DNA of 64,000 nt from Marivita sp. (GTDB lineage Bacteria > Pseudomonadota > Alphaproteobacteria > Rhodobacterales > Rhodobacteraceae). The position numbers were made by a program, and so were the translations under genes. The notes beneath the pieces were generated by a model that was not told the DNA's origin, searched no databases, and saw only the letters and a program-made list of their open reading frames with translations. Of this stretch, positions 25,720 to 34,870 are shown piece by piece; the stretch's first letter is position 1, and each line of letters begins with the position of its first letter. The stretch is taken from assembly GCF_020055675.1 (NCBI RefSeq), contig NZ_JAIPUS010000002.1, positions 182,813 to 246,812 on the forward strand. The letters are read 5' to 3'.

Positions 25720-26712
25720 ATGCGATTTAACACCAAAACGCTTGGCACGCTGATGGCCCTGACGATGTCAACCACTGCGGTTTCGGCGCAAGACATCACG
25801 ATGAATGTAGGCTTCGGCGCCCCCGAGGATTCAATCTATGGCCGCTTTGGCGCGATTTTCGAGGAACTTGCCGAAGACTATACGGACGGTGCAGTCGATG
25901 TCCGCCTGCGCTGCTGCAACCAGGTGGCGACCGAAGACGAAGGCTTTCGCGCGATGCAGTTGGGCACGGTGGACGGCTTTTTCATCACCGCCAACAACGT
26001 CTCGCCACATTGGCCGCTGATGGATGTGACCGTGCTGCCGTACATCTTCCAGAACACAGATCACCTAGCCCGCGTCGTGGACGGCGAGGTTGGCGATTTC
26101 ATCCGGTCGAAGCTTTTGGCCGATACCGGCGTACATCTGCTGAGCTATGGTCCCGCGCTTTATCGTGATTTCTACAACTCGGTCCGCCCGGTCGAGACGA
26201 TGGCCGACATGGATGGGCTCAAGATCCGCACGCCGAACAACGCGGTGATGCTGCAGACCTTCGAGGCTTTCGGCGCGAACCCCGTGCCGCTCGCGTGGTC
26301 CGAAACCCCGACCGCATTGCAGACGGGCACCGTGGATGGCGGCGACAACGGCACGTCCTTCATTCGCGACATGAGCTTTTACGAGTTCATGCCGAACCTG
26401 GTGATCCTGGAACACTTCGTGTCGATGGCCCCGCTCTTTGCATCCTCGACCTTCATGGACCGTCTGAGCGAAGAACAGCGTGAACAGATCATGCGCGCCG
26501 CCGTCGATGCGGGAAATCAGTTCAGTGAAGAGATCCGGACCGAGACCGAGGAAATCCGCGAGTGGCTTACGACCGAAGGCGGCATGACCCGGACAGACCC
26601 GGATCGTGCGGATTTTATCACAGCCGCTCAAGAGGTTCAGCAGGCCGTTGCGGCAGAGCGTGGAGAAGAGTTTGTTAACTTGGTCAACATGATCAACGCC
26701 GCGGCCGAATAA
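25720..26712 (+). CDS. TRAP transporter substrate-binding protein (DctP type)
   Basis: 330 residues with a Sec signal peptide (MRFNTKTLGTLMALTMSTTAVSAQ, cleavage after VSA). Mature part shows DctP features: DGFFITANNVSPHWPLMDV, DMDGLKIRTPNNAVMLQTF with the substrate-anion Arg, and NPVPLAWSETPTALQTGTVDG. The ATG at 25720 follows AAGGAGA; the longer open frame upstream lacks a signal-peptide start. First gene of an operon with DctQ, DctM and an N-acyl-D-amino-acid deacylase, so an N-acylated amino acid or related carboxylate is the likely ligand. Confidence 0.87.
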   Translation: MRFNTKTLGTLMALTMSTTAVSAQDITMNVGFGAPEDSIYGRFGAIFEELAEDYTDGAVDVRLRCCNQVATEDEGFRAMQLGTVDGFFITANNVSPHWPLMDVTVLPYIFQNTDHLARVVDGEVGDFIRSKLLADTGVHLLSYGPALYRDFYNSVRPVETMADMDGLKIRTPNNAVMLQTFEAFGANPVPLAWSETPTALQTGTVDGGDNGTSFIRDMSFYEFMPNLVILEHFVSMAPLFASSTFMDRLSEEQREQIMRAAVDAGNQFSEEIRTETEEIREWLTTEGGMTRTDPDRADFITAAQEVQQAVAAERGEEFVNLVNMINAAAE

Positions 26713-26768
26713 ACAAGACTGGCGGGAGCCGAAACAGGCTCTCGCCCAATACAGACTAGGGGCAGGTC

Positions 26769-27302
26769 ATGGCCGTTCTGAGATGGCTCGAGAAACATTT
26801 CGAAGAGGCGCTGTGCTGCATTGCGTTGTCGATCATCGCTGTGGCGGTGATCTCGCAAGTTCTGGCGCGCTACGTGTTCCAAGTGGCCCTTCACTGGACG
26901 GAGGAAACTGCCGCGATCTGTATGGTATGGGCCGTCTACATGGGCGCCTCGTTGTGCGTGCGCGAACGGTTCCACATCCGTATTCTGGTCGCGGTTCAGG
27001 CCCTGCCGACTGCGATCGGGCGCTATACGGTCTTCTTGGCCGATCTCGCTTGGGCCGCATTCAGCATCATCATGATCAGGGTCAGTTGGGAATACCTCAC
27101 CGTTCTTTGGAAGTTCCCGTCTCGCAGCCCGAGTCTTGGAATCAACGAGTTCTACCCGCAGACCATCCTGGTGATCGGCTACAGCCTGATGCTGGCCCGG
27201 CTGATCCAGACCTACGTGATCTGGTATCGCGACGGAGCGCATGGTTTGCCCGGCATGCTGGTTGAAGATGGCGATGTTCCGGAAGAGGAGCATTTGTTTT
27301 GA
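26769..27302 (+). CDS. TRAP transporter small permease (DctQ type)
   Basis: 177 residues, usual DctQ length, four membrane segments (ALCCIALSIIAVAVISQVLARYV; AAICMVWAVYMGASLCV; FLADLAWAAFSIIMI; TILVIGYSLMLARLI). The internal WTEETAAICMVW and RERFHI pattern is typical of the family. Its stop overlaps the TTG start of the next gene. Confidence 0.87.
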   Translation: MAVLRWLEKHFEEALCCIALSIIAVAVISQVLARYVFQVALHWTEETAAICMVWAVYMGASLCVRERFHIRILVAVQALPTAIGRYTVFLADLAWAAFSIIMIRVSWEYLTVLWKFPSRSPSLGINEFYPQTILVIGYSLMLARLIQTYVIWYRDGAHGLPGMLVEDGDVPEEEHLF

Positions 27303-28594
27303 ACGAGCTCTCAATCCTCGCGATCTGCTTTGTCGTACTGACGCTGATCGGTGTGCCGTTGTTTGCCGCCGTAGGTTTGACAACCGCTTTGGCGCTGTTC
27401 CTGATCGAAATCCCGTACACGCTTCTGGCGCAGACGGGGTACAACAGCCTCACGCCATTTCCACTGCTGACCATTCCCTTGTTCGTGTTGGCCGGACGGT
27501 TGATGGAAACCGGCGGCATGGCGAACCGCATGATCGGCATCGCGACCAAGCTGGTTGGCGCCTATCGCGGCTCGATGGGGCTGGTGACGGTGTTTGCCTG
27601 CATGCTCTTTGGCGCGTTGTCCGGATCCGGACCGGCGACGACCGCTGCGATCGGATCGGCCACAGTCCCTGCGATGAAAAAAGAGGGCTACGATGTTCCC
27701 TTCGCAGCCGCCATTACTGCCAGCGCCGGCGCGTTGGGCAGTCTGATCCCACCATCGAACCTCATGATCATTTACGGGCTTGTCTCGGAAACCTCGATCC
27801 CACGCCTTTTTCTGGCTGGCATCATCCCCGGTTTCATCGTGACCACGCTTTTGATGATGACAACCTACATCATCTCCCGCCGAAGCGGATACGGCGGCGG
27901 TGGCGCCCCGTTTAGCTGGGGTCCATTCCTCACTGCGGCCTGGGAGGGAAAATGGTCCATCGGCGCACCAGTGCTCATCCTTGGCGGCATTTACGGTGGC
28001 ATTTTCACGCCAACAGAAGCTGCGGGTGTGGCTGTGTTCTATGCGCTGTTTGTTGGTCTTTTTATCTATCGGGAACTCACGGTACGCAAAGTGCTCGAAG
28101 CGCTGCGCTTCACGGCGCTTCTGACAGGTATCCTCATCCTGCTCACTCCGACGCTCGCATTCGGCCAGTTGACCGCTTTTTACGATGTGCCGGCCGCGGT
28201 GCAGGCCGGGATCATGTCGCTTACAACAAGCCCGTTCCTGGTGCTGTTGCTGATCGGCATTTTCTACATCTTCATTGGGACCTTCATGGAAAGCCTCGCG
28301 CAGATCGTGCTGTTCACCGCAGTGTTCCTGCCGCTCGTGGTGTCGCTCGGCATCGATCCGGTGCTGTTCGGCATATTTACCGTCATCACCTGCGAAATCG
28401 GGTTTTTGACGCCACCTCTGGGCGCAAATCTGACCATTGCCTCGCGCATCTCGAAAATTTCACTCGAACGGATCTCGGTGGCAGTTCTGCCATTCATCGG
28501 GGCTTATATCGTCGGCATGATCATTCTGATCCTTTTCCCCGAATTAACCCTGTTCCTGCCCAACTGGGTCTATGGACCCGCATCCGTGAGGTAA
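27299..28594 (+). CDS. TRAP transporter large permease (DctM type)
   Basis: 431 residues, about 12 membrane segments. DctM hallmarks: PLLTIPLFVLAGRLMETGG, GALSGSGPATTAAIGSATVPAM, LGSLIPPSNLMIIYG and GFLTPPLGANLTIAS. Initiates at TTG 27299, supported by AGAGGAG eight bases upstream and by overlap with the dctQ stop. It is followed 4 bases later by the deacylase gene. Confidence 0.88.
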   Translation: MNELSILAICFVVLTLIGVPLFAAVGLTTALALFLIEIPYTLLAQTGYNSLTPFPLLTIPLFVLAGRLMETGGMANRMIGIATKLVGAYRGSMGLVTVFACMLFGALSGSGPATTAAIGSATVPAMKKEGYDVPFAAAITASAGALGSLIPPSNLMIIYGLVSETSIPRLFLAGIIPGFIVTTLLMMTTYIISRRSGYGGGGAPFSWGPFLTAAWEGKWSIGAPVLILGGIYGGIFTPTEAAGVAVFYALFVGLFIYRELTVRKVLEALRFTALLTGILILLTPTLAFGQLTAFYDVPAAVQAGIMSLTTSPFLVLLLIGIFYIFIGTFMESLAQIVLFTAVFLPLVVSLGIDPVLFGIFTVITCEIGFLTPPLGANLTIASRISKISLERISVAVLPFIGAYIVGMIILILFPELTLFLPNWVYGPASVR

Positions 28595-28598
28595 CCTG

Positions 28599-30203
28599 AT
28601 GTTCGATCTGATCCTGAAAGGTGGAGAGGTGTTTGATGGCACCGGAGCGGACGGCAAAATTGTTGATGTCGGCATCAAGGACGGCATCATCACTGAAGTC
28701 GGAGCGATACACAACGACACCGGCGCCGAGGTGATTGATGTCTCCGGCCTGACCGTGGCCCCGGGGTTCATCGACATGCACACGCATTCCGATTTCACGC
28801 TCATTGCCGATGGCCGTGCCGAAAGCCAGGTGCATCAGGGGGTAACAACCGAAGTCATCGGTCAATGCGGCATCTCTTGCGCACCGGTCTGTTCACACGC
28901 TGCGATCAGGCAGGTCGCGCCATGGTTTACCGAGAAAGCCAAGCACCGAAAATGGTTGGGATTCGGCGAATACCTCGATGTTTTAGACGACACCGACCTT
29001 GGTGTGAACGTCGTAGCCTTCGTTGGTCACGGCACGATCCACCGCGCGGTTCTGGGCGGCGAGTTGCACGCAGGCGACCCCGGTGACGTGGCAAAAATGG
29101 CCACGCTTGTCGATCAATGCATGGAAGAAGGGGCCGGAGGCTTTTCCTCCGGCCTCGAATACTTTCCGGGGAGCCTTGCCGCCCCCGATCACCTTGTCCC
29201 GATGGTTGAGATTGCCGCGAAACACGGACGGCTTTATGCAACCCATGTGCGCAACCGCGACACCGAGTACGATCTGGGTTTCACCGAAGCCATGAGCACC
29301 GCGCGCCAGGCAGGAGCAAGGCTGCAGATCAGCCACATTCAGCCGAAGTACGGCGCGCCGAGTCACGCAATGGAACACACGCTCGAGATGATCGACATCG
29401 CACGCACCTATGATGGCAACATTGCGTTTGACGTGATCCCGCATGACTGGAACCACACTTTAATGGCCGCGATCCTGCCAAAATGGGCGCAGGCAGGCGG
29501 GATCGACGATGTCCTGAAACGGCTTGCCGACCCCGAGGCGCGCGACCGGATCAAGGCCAACCCCAAGCCCATGTGGCTGATCGTCAAAGCGCAGCAGTGG
29601 CAGGACATCATTCTGCTGAATGCCACTGAAAACAAGGACCTTGTGGGCGCAAGCTTTGACGAAATAGGTCGGATACGCGGCGTTGATCCCTACGACGCGG
29701 TTCTTGATATCCTACTTGAGGAAGGCGAGAACATGATGGCCACCATGTGGTCCTCCAAGAGTTTCCTGAATCTGGATATCGATCTTTGTCTTCAGCAACC
29801 GGAATGCGCTGTGATCTCGGATACGGTCGCTATCGCCAATGACGGCATTCTGAGCGACCACATCGGCTCTCTCAGTGGCTATGGCTGGGCGGCCCGGTTC
29901 CTGCAACACTATGTCCGGGACCGAAGCCTTCTGAGCCTGTCGCAAGGCATTGCCAAGATCACCGGAATCCCTGCGGACCGGTTGGGATTGAAGGGGAGAG
30001 GCAAGCTGCAAAAAGGATACCATGCCGATATCTGCGTTTTTGACCCGGCCGCGATTTGCAGCAATGCCACGGCGCGTCACCCCCGCAGATATGCCTCGGG
30101 CATTGCGCATGTTTTGGTGAATGGCAGCCTGTCCATGCGCAATGGGAAACGCACTGCCAACAATACAGGTGTCGTGCTGCGCGATTTCCAAAAAGCTGGA
30201 TAA
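28599..30203 (+). CDS. N-acyl-D-amino-acid deacylase (D-aminoacylase family)
   Basis: 534-residue cytoplasmic amidohydrolase. Metal ligands His61 and His63 (FIDMHTHSDF), the characteristic Cys90 in EVIGQCGISCAP that bridges metal in D-aminoacylases, LYATHVRN, and LQISHIQPK. The C-terminal sandwich segment GKLQKGYHADICVFDP fits. Family enzymes release D-amino acids from N-acyl-D-amino acids. It is the last gene of the TRAP operon, so the transporter most likely imports its substrate. Dihydroorotase or hydantoinase activity is less likely because of the Cys ligand. Confidence 0.84.
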   Translation: MFDLILKGGEVFDGTGADGKIVDVGIKDGIITEVGAIHNDTGAEVIDVSGLTVAPGFIDMHTHSDFTLIADGRAESQVHQGVTTEVIGQCGISCAPVCSHAAIRQVAPWFTEKAKHRKWLGFGEYLDVLDDTDLGVNVVAFVGHGTIHRAVLGGELHAGDPGDVAKMATLVDQCMEEGAGGFSSGLEYFPGSLAAPDHLVPMVEIAAKHGRLYATHVRNRDTEYDLGFTEAMSTARQAGARLQISHIQPKYGAPSHAMEHTLEMIDIARTYDGNIAFDVIPHDWNHTLMAAILPKWAQAGGIDDVLKRLADPEARDRIKANPKPMWLIVKAQQWQDIILLNATENKDLVGASFDEIGRIRGVDPYDAVLDILLEEGENMMATMWSSKSFLNLDIDLCLQQPECAVISDTVAIANDGILSDHIGSLSGYGWAARFLQHYVRDRSLLSLSQGIAKITGIPADRLGLKGRGKLQKGYHADICVFDPAAICSNATARHPRRYASGIAHVLVNGSLSMRNGKRTANNTGVVLRDFQKAG

Positions 30204-30658
30204 AGGCCGTCACCACGTTCTGCGCCTTTTGGCCCTGTGCAGTGTGTTTGTGACGATTGATATCTCGAACTGCGCAGGTTCCCGGGTGTTCCTGGTCCTC
30301 CAGCATGTGCAGACTCAGGCGTGCTTCGAAAATCGACTTGGTTGCAGGTCATCCAGTGCGCGGGATCATCTGCATGTTTTACGCAGACCCGGACATATAT
30401 CTGCGCAGCGGGCGGCGGATCGACACGTCCCCTACCAGTCTGCGACTGGTGCGGCAAAGCTCGGCCAACGCAGTCAGAGCCAAAGGCCGTGGGTCCACTT
30501 CGGCGCCAAGACAAGCCCGGCGCAGAACCTTGAAGACGCGACCAATTCGTGGGAGGTGCCGCCGATCTGGCAGGCATCAGATGCGGATCTCGGGCAGGCT
30601 TGAAACAGGCTTGTTTCGCTACATGATTGGTATGAGAAATTCAAAGGAGCTGCGGACA
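30204..30658. other. Intergenic region, no recognisable gene
   Basis: About 455 bases after the deacylase gene. A leftward frame (RACLGAEVDPRPL...) looks faintly protein-like, but stops and lack of a known motif prevent a call. AAAGGAG at 30643-30649 is the ribosome-binding site of the next gene. Confidence 0.45.
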
Positions 30659-31330
30659 ATGTATCTGAATGCAGATTTCAGCCAACGGGCTATTGCTCGT
30701 TTTGCGGAAGATGAATGGGTCGATTCACCTATGCCCGGGGTGCAGCGCAGGATGCTGGACCGGATCGGCGGCGAAGTCGCCCGGGCCACCACGATCGTGC
30801 GTTTCGCGCCCGGCAGCAGCTTTTCCCCGCACACCCACGATGGCGGAGAAGAATACCTGGTTCTTGATGGTACATTCCAGGACGAGGATGGGGACTTTGC
30901 CACCGGCTCTTATGTGCGCAACCCGCCCACGTCGTCGCATACCCCGGCAGCACAGGATGGGGCGACCATTCTGGTCAAGTTGCACCAGTTCGACGCGGCC
31001 GATCGCACGCAGGTCCAGATCGACAGCCGCAAGACCGATTGGTCGGAGACAGCCCTTGGGGTCGAAACGCTGGACCTGCACGAAGATGATCGCGAACATG
31101 TGTCCCTCGAACGCTGGGCGCCGGGAACAACGCGGTCCTTGGACGCGTCGGGTGGCCTTGAGGTTTTCGTGATCGCGGGATCGCTTTCTGATGGCGTTGA
31201 CACCCTGGGACCCTGGGACTGGCTGCGCCTACCCGTGGGTAGCACCTTCGACGCGACGGCCGGAGACGCCGGTGCGCGGGTCTGGCTCAAGACCGGGCAC
31301 CTGCGCCACGTGCCGGACTACCCTGCGTGA
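30659..31330 (+). CDS. ChrR-like cupin-domain protein
   Basis: 223 residues with two beta-rich halves. The first half holds the cupin metal motif SPHTHDGGEEYLVLDG (His58, His60 and Glu64 or Glu65) and the distal His94 (TSSHTP), as in the C-terminal domain of ChrR anti-sigma factors. No ChrR-type zinc-binding anti-sigma N-terminus is present. The second half has a weaker cupin repeat. The ATG at 30659 follows AAAGGAG. The TGA overlaps the ATG of the amine-oxidase-like gene, so the pair is coupled. Function unknown; such cupins can be dioxygenase-like enzymes or sensors. Confidence 0.75.
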   Translation: MYLNADFSQRAIARFAEDEWVDSPMPGVQRRMLDRIGGEVARATTIVRFAPGSSFSPHTHDGGEEYLVLDGTFQDEDGDFATGSYVRNPPTSSHTPAAQDGATILVKLHQFDAADRTQVQIDSRKTDWSETALGVETLDLHEDDREHVSLERWAPGTTRSLDASGGLEVFVIAGSLSDGVDTLGPWDWLRLPVGSTFDATAGDAGARVWLKTGHLRHVPDYPA

Positions 31331-32322
31331 TGGACCAAACTGAGATCTGTATCATCGGCGCTGGGCTGTCCGGCCTCGCGCTGGGGACTGCACTGCGGTC
31401 CGAGGGCCATGACGTGACACTTCTCGAAGCGCGCGACCGCGCTGGTGGGCGGGTGCTTTCGCACCAGGGGTATGATCTCGGGCCTTCCTGGATCTGGCCG
31501 CACAACCACCGTATGCTCGCACTTGCCAGCCGTCTCGGTCTGCGCAGCTTTCCACAATACGCGTCTGGGCGTCTTGTCTTTGAGGATGCCAATGGCACAA
31601 TTCGCCGTGACCTCGACTTCGCCACCATGGGAGGCGCGCTTCGCATTGAAGGCGGGCTGGCGCGCGTGACCGACGCTTTGGCCGTCCAACTTGGAGACAG
31701 CCTGCGCATCAATCACCCGGTGTGCCGCGTGACCGAGGACGCCTCGGGCGTGACGGTTGTGGGTGACACCTTCGAGATGCGCGCAGCGCGTGTCGTTTTT
31801 GCACTGCCGCCGCGGCTAACGGCGGGTTTCGGTGTTGCCGTCCCCGATGTGCCGACTTGGATGGCCGGTCACGCCAAGCTCATCGCCACCTATGATACCC
31901 CGTTCTGGCGGGACAGCGGGCTGAACGGCGATGCGATATCGCATCACGGGCCCCTGGCCGAAATCCACGACGCGTCACCGGTCGACAAAGGTGTCGGCGC
32001 GCTCTTTGGCTTTACCCGTCCCGGGGCCGCGCGCGACTCGGGGGTCCGCGACTCGGCTGTCGCGCAATTGACGCGTCTTTTTGGGCCAGATGCGGCGACA
32101 CCAAATGACGTTTTTGTCAAAGACTGGAGCGATGATGTCGCCACGGCGACGCAGGCCGATCTCACACCACCACCAGGCCATCCGGCTTATAGCGCGATCC
32201 CACCCACAGCGCGTCTGATCTTTGCTGGATCAGAAACCTCATCAATTGATGGTGGCTTCCTGGAAGGCGCCCTTGCTGCTGCGGAAGCGGCGCACGCAAC
32301 CCTTGCTCAGCGATTGGCCTGA
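31330..32322 (+). CDS. Short FAD-dependent amine oxidase-like protein
   Basis: 330 residues. FAD-binding GAGLSG at residues 10-15, ADP-ribose contact LLEARDRAGGRV, and the C-terminal flavin motif FAGSETSSIDGGFLEGAL are all present. It is about 100 residues shorter than typical flavin monoamine oxidases, so part of the substrate domain is reduced. The ATG at 31330 overlaps the upstream stop; a GTG one codon earlier is possible. Coupled to the cupin gene. Substrate unknown. Confidence 0.78.
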   Translation: MDQTEICIIGAGLSGLALGTALRSEGHDVTLLEARDRAGGRVLSHQGYDLGPSWIWPHNHRMLALASRLGLRSFPQYASGRLVFEDANGTIRRDLDFATMGGALRIEGGLARVTDALAVQLGDSLRINHPVCRVTEDASGVTVVGDTFEMRAARVVFALPPRLTAGFGVAVPDVPTWMAGHAKLIATYDTPFWRDSGLNGDAISHHGPLAEIHDASPVDKGVGALFGFTRPGAARDSGVRDSAVAQLTRLFGPDAATPNDVFVKDWSDDVATATQADLTPPPGHPAYSAIPPTARLIFAGSETSSIDGGFLEGALAAAEAAHATLAQRLA

Positions 32323-32631
32323 CTGGCCATCAGCCAGAATTTCTTGGCAGGCTTCGAGACAGCAATGGCGCGGCCCTGAAACGGCCTTTCTCTACGCAGA
32401 GCCTGGCAAGCGCGGCTCAGGCAGGCTGGAAAAGGCCACAGGGCCAGCCGTTTCGCGCGGTTTTATGAAAATGATCACGGCAGAGTTCGTCCGCCCGCCT
32501 GATCCTCGATCAGCAAATTTCCTTTGCCGGCTCAGGGCGCGTCGCTTTTTCACCATGAACCGTCGTTTATTGAATGATTGGTCCATTGGTGGTATCCGCA
32601 GACAGCCGCAATAACGGACAAGGAGATAAAG
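32323..32631. other. Intergenic region, no gene seen
   Basis: About 310 bases. Only short frames. AAGGAGA at 32620-32626 is the ribosome-binding site of the methyltransferase gene. Confidence 0.5.
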
Positions 32632-33252
32632 ATGGCGCTCGCGAACTCGTTTCTGGACAACGTCTACAACACCGATGGCGGCGAAAGTATGCGCCGTTAT
32701 TATGACGACTGGGCGAACAGTTATGACGCGGACCTGCGCGAGAACGATTACCGGACGCCCGGTCGATGCGCCGCGGCGCTTGCGCGGCATCTCGATGACA
32801 AGACCGCGCCGATCCTGGATTTCGCCTGCGGCACCGGCATCTCTGGCATGGCACTGAAAGAGGCGGGCTTCACAACGATCGACGGCAACGACATCTCCGA
32901 CGGCATGCTGGAAAAAGCCCGCGCCAAAGGAGCGTATCGCGACCTTTTCCGCGCGGAACCCGATGGCGTTCTCGACGCCGGCGGACGGCAATACAAGGCC
33001 ATCGTGGCGGTGGGCGCGATCGGCGCCGGCGCGGCACCGGTCGAATATCTCGACGAGGCCTTGGCGCATCTTGAACCCGGCGGCATTTTTGTCGTCTCGC
33101 TGAACGATCACACGCGCGAGGATCCGCAATTCGAAACGCGGTTGACGCAAGCGATCTCCGACAGCCGGTTTGAGAAGCTCATGGCCGAAGACGGCGAGCA
33201 TCTGCCCGCGATCGGCCTCGGGGCGCGCGTGTGGGCGGTGCGACGGCTTTAA
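32632..33252 (+). CDS. Class I SAM-dependent methyltransferase
   Basis: 206 residues, cytoplasmic. Motif I ILDFACGTGISG at 61-72, motif II acidic DGNDIS, post-motif segments VAVGAIGAG and ALAHLEPGGIFVVSLND. The N-terminus MRRYYDDWANSYDADLREN is the YDxWA pattern common to small-molecule methyltransferases of this clan. The ATG at 32632 follows AAGGAGATAAAG. Stands alone with gaps of about 310 bases on each side. Substrate not predictable. Confidence 0.82.
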   Translation: MALANSFLDNVYNTDGGESMRRYYDDWANSYDADLRENDYRTPGRCAAALARHLDDKTAPILDFACGTGISGMALKEAGFTTIDGNDISDGMLEKARAKGAYRDLFRAEPDGVLDAGGRQYKAIVAVGAIGAGAAPVEYLDEALAHLEPGGIFVVSLNDHTREDPQFETRLTQAISDSRFEKLMAEDGEHLPAIGLGARVWAVRRL

Positions 33253-33562
33253 TTGCAGAGCGCCAACGCGTGGCATTCTCAGGTTTCGTAGCGTCGTGAA
33301 GGCTTGCCAAGATCGCTGCGGCAGGGCCTTTCGTCGTCAGCCACGTCGCGAGACGGTTTCTCTTTCGGGGACCTTTTCCGTGGCGGCGGCCAGACGATCA
33401 TCATCTCCCCACGCCAAAACGCCCAGGCTGGTTGAATTCTCGGCCTGAACTGCGCAACGCACCGTTTCGGGACCGCGCCCCGGCACGACCAATGCGGTGT
33501 GCCCGGCAAGCGCGCTCGAGGATCGCTTTACGGCTTACGCTGTTTCGAACGATAGCCTGCCG
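33253..33562. other. Intergenic region between convergent genes, no gene seen
   Basis: About 310 bases between the methyltransferase gene and the convergent decarboxylase-family gene. No motif or clear terminator recognised. Confidence 0.5.
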
Positions 33563-33952
33563 CTAGATCAGGCTGCGCTCTTCAAGAACCGTTCGCGCGC
33601 TGCGCAAGCACTCATGCGCTTGGGGAACGCCGCAGTAGATCGCCACAACATGGCAGATCGCGCGGATTTCCTCGACGCTGACACCATTGTCGATCGCACC
33701 GCGGCAATGCAGTTCCCACTCATGCATCTTGCCCATGCCACCCAGCATGGCGAGGTTCATCATGCTGCGCGTCTTCGGATCGATCGCGTCATCGCCCCAG
33801 CCGAACCCCCAGCACCATGCAGTCATCGCTTCCTGGAAAGGTCGGGTGAGGTCGTCTGCGCCGTCGAGGCTGCGCTGCACATACGCCTCGCCCAACGTCG
33901 CCTTGCGGCGGGCCAGTCCCATTTCGAACAGGTCTCTATCGAAGGTGCTCAT
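33563..33952 (-). CDS. Carboxymuconolactone decarboxylase (CMD) family protein
   Basis: 129 residues, single CMD domain. Conserved elements: RSMMNLAMLGGMGKMHEWELHCRGAIDNGVSVEEIRAICHVVAIYCGVPQAHECL, here read as the GxxxEW/ELHxRGAxxNGxxxEEI pattern of 4-carboxymuconolactone decarboxylases. No AhpD-type CxxC. Start chosen at ATG 33952, eight bases after AGGAG; a GTG three codons earlier is possible. Last gene of the leftward Tct operon. Whether it decarboxylates a lactone here is unknown. Confidence 0.8.
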   Translation of the reverse strand: MSTFDRDLFEMGLARRKATLGEAYVQRSLDGADDLTRPFQEAMTAWCWGFGWGDDAIDPKTRSMMNLAMLGGMGKMHEWELHCRGAIDNGVSVEEIRAICHVVAIYCGVPQAHECLRSARTVLEERSLI

Positions 33953-33973
33953 CTTGTCCACTCCTCTGCTGGA

Positions 33974-34870
33974 TCAAACCGGTTGCCCGGTCAAGCTTGT
34001 GATCAACGCGCTCGTTTGCGGGCTGAGCGCCGCGCGATCACGAATTGCGATAAACAGGTCACGGGTGGCCCATGTCTCATCCAGTGCGACCATAGCCAAT
34101 CGTGTTGCATCCAAATATGGCTCGACCGCACCGAAGGGCAGTACAGCGATGCCGAGGCGCGCCTGCACCATGCGACGAACACCATCGAAGCTTTGCACGG
34201 CAACCTGCGTGTGGATCCGGGTGCCGAGCTCGCTTGCCTTGCGATCAAGGAAGGATTGAATGGAACTGCCCGTCTGAAGGGCAACGAAAGGTTCGGAGGC
34301 GATCTCTCCAAGCGTGATTTTCGATCGCACGGCAAGGTGATGATCGGCAGGTATGACGACAACCAGCGTGTCGCGCCGATATGGCAGTTTGACGAGGTCC
34401 TTGGCCGGGGTGAGTCCACTGAAAACGCCGATATCGGCGCGGTCAGTGCGGATCCAGTCAAGGACTTCAGGGCTGGTCATTTCAGAAAGCTGGAGTCGAA
34501 GGTCAGGCCGGCTGGTGACGAACTCGGCCAAATCCTCGGGAAGAAACTGAGAAATCGCGCTGCTATTGGCCGCCACGCGGATCGCGCCGTGAAGCCCCGA
34601 TGCATGGGCGGACATGCTTGCGGCCATGCGCGCCAGAGCCTCCTGCACCGCTTCGTCATGGCGCAGAAGGTCGGCACCTGCCGACGTCAGGTCCACCCCT
34701 CGACGATGTCGGCACAGTAGCGGGGCACCGACATGCGCCTCAAGGTCTGCGATGCGTTTCGACACCGCCGAGGGCGCAAGGCTGTGCCGCGCGGCAGCGT
34801 GGGCGATGCTGCCGGTCTCCGCCACGGCCCGGAACAGGGCGAGCGACGTCAGGTCATAACCTGCGCTCAC
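33974..34870 (-). CDS. LysR-family transcriptional regulator
   Basis: 298 residues. HTH: LALFRAVAETGSIAHAAARHSLAPSAVSKRIADLEAH; effector domain follows with GIAVLPFGAVEPYL. Encoded inside the Tct operon: its ATG overlaps the tctA stop by 4 bases and the CMD gene follows by 21 bases. Being the cargo of the operon it regulates implies autoregulation. Its likely target is the divergent tctC / HMG-CoA-lyase gap. Confidence 0.87.
   Translation of the reverse strand: MSAGYDLTSLALFRAVAETGSIAHAAARHSLAPSAVSKRIADLEAHVGAPLLCRHRRGVDLTSAGADLLRHDEAVQEALARMAASMSAHASGLHGAIRVAANSSAISQFLPEDLAEFVTSRPDLRLQLSEMTSPEVLDWIRTDRADIGVFSGLTPAKDLVKLPYRRDTLVVVIPADHHLAVRSKITLGEIASEPFVALQTGSSIQSFLDRKASELGTRIHTQVAVQSFDGVRRMVQARLGIAVLPFGAVEPYLDATRLAMVALDETWATRDLFIAIRDRAALSPQTSALITSLTGQPV

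Noticed and set aside
30204..30658. Possible decayed gene on the leftward strand after the deacylase
   Set aside because: Protein-like stretch is interrupted by stops and matches no motif I know.
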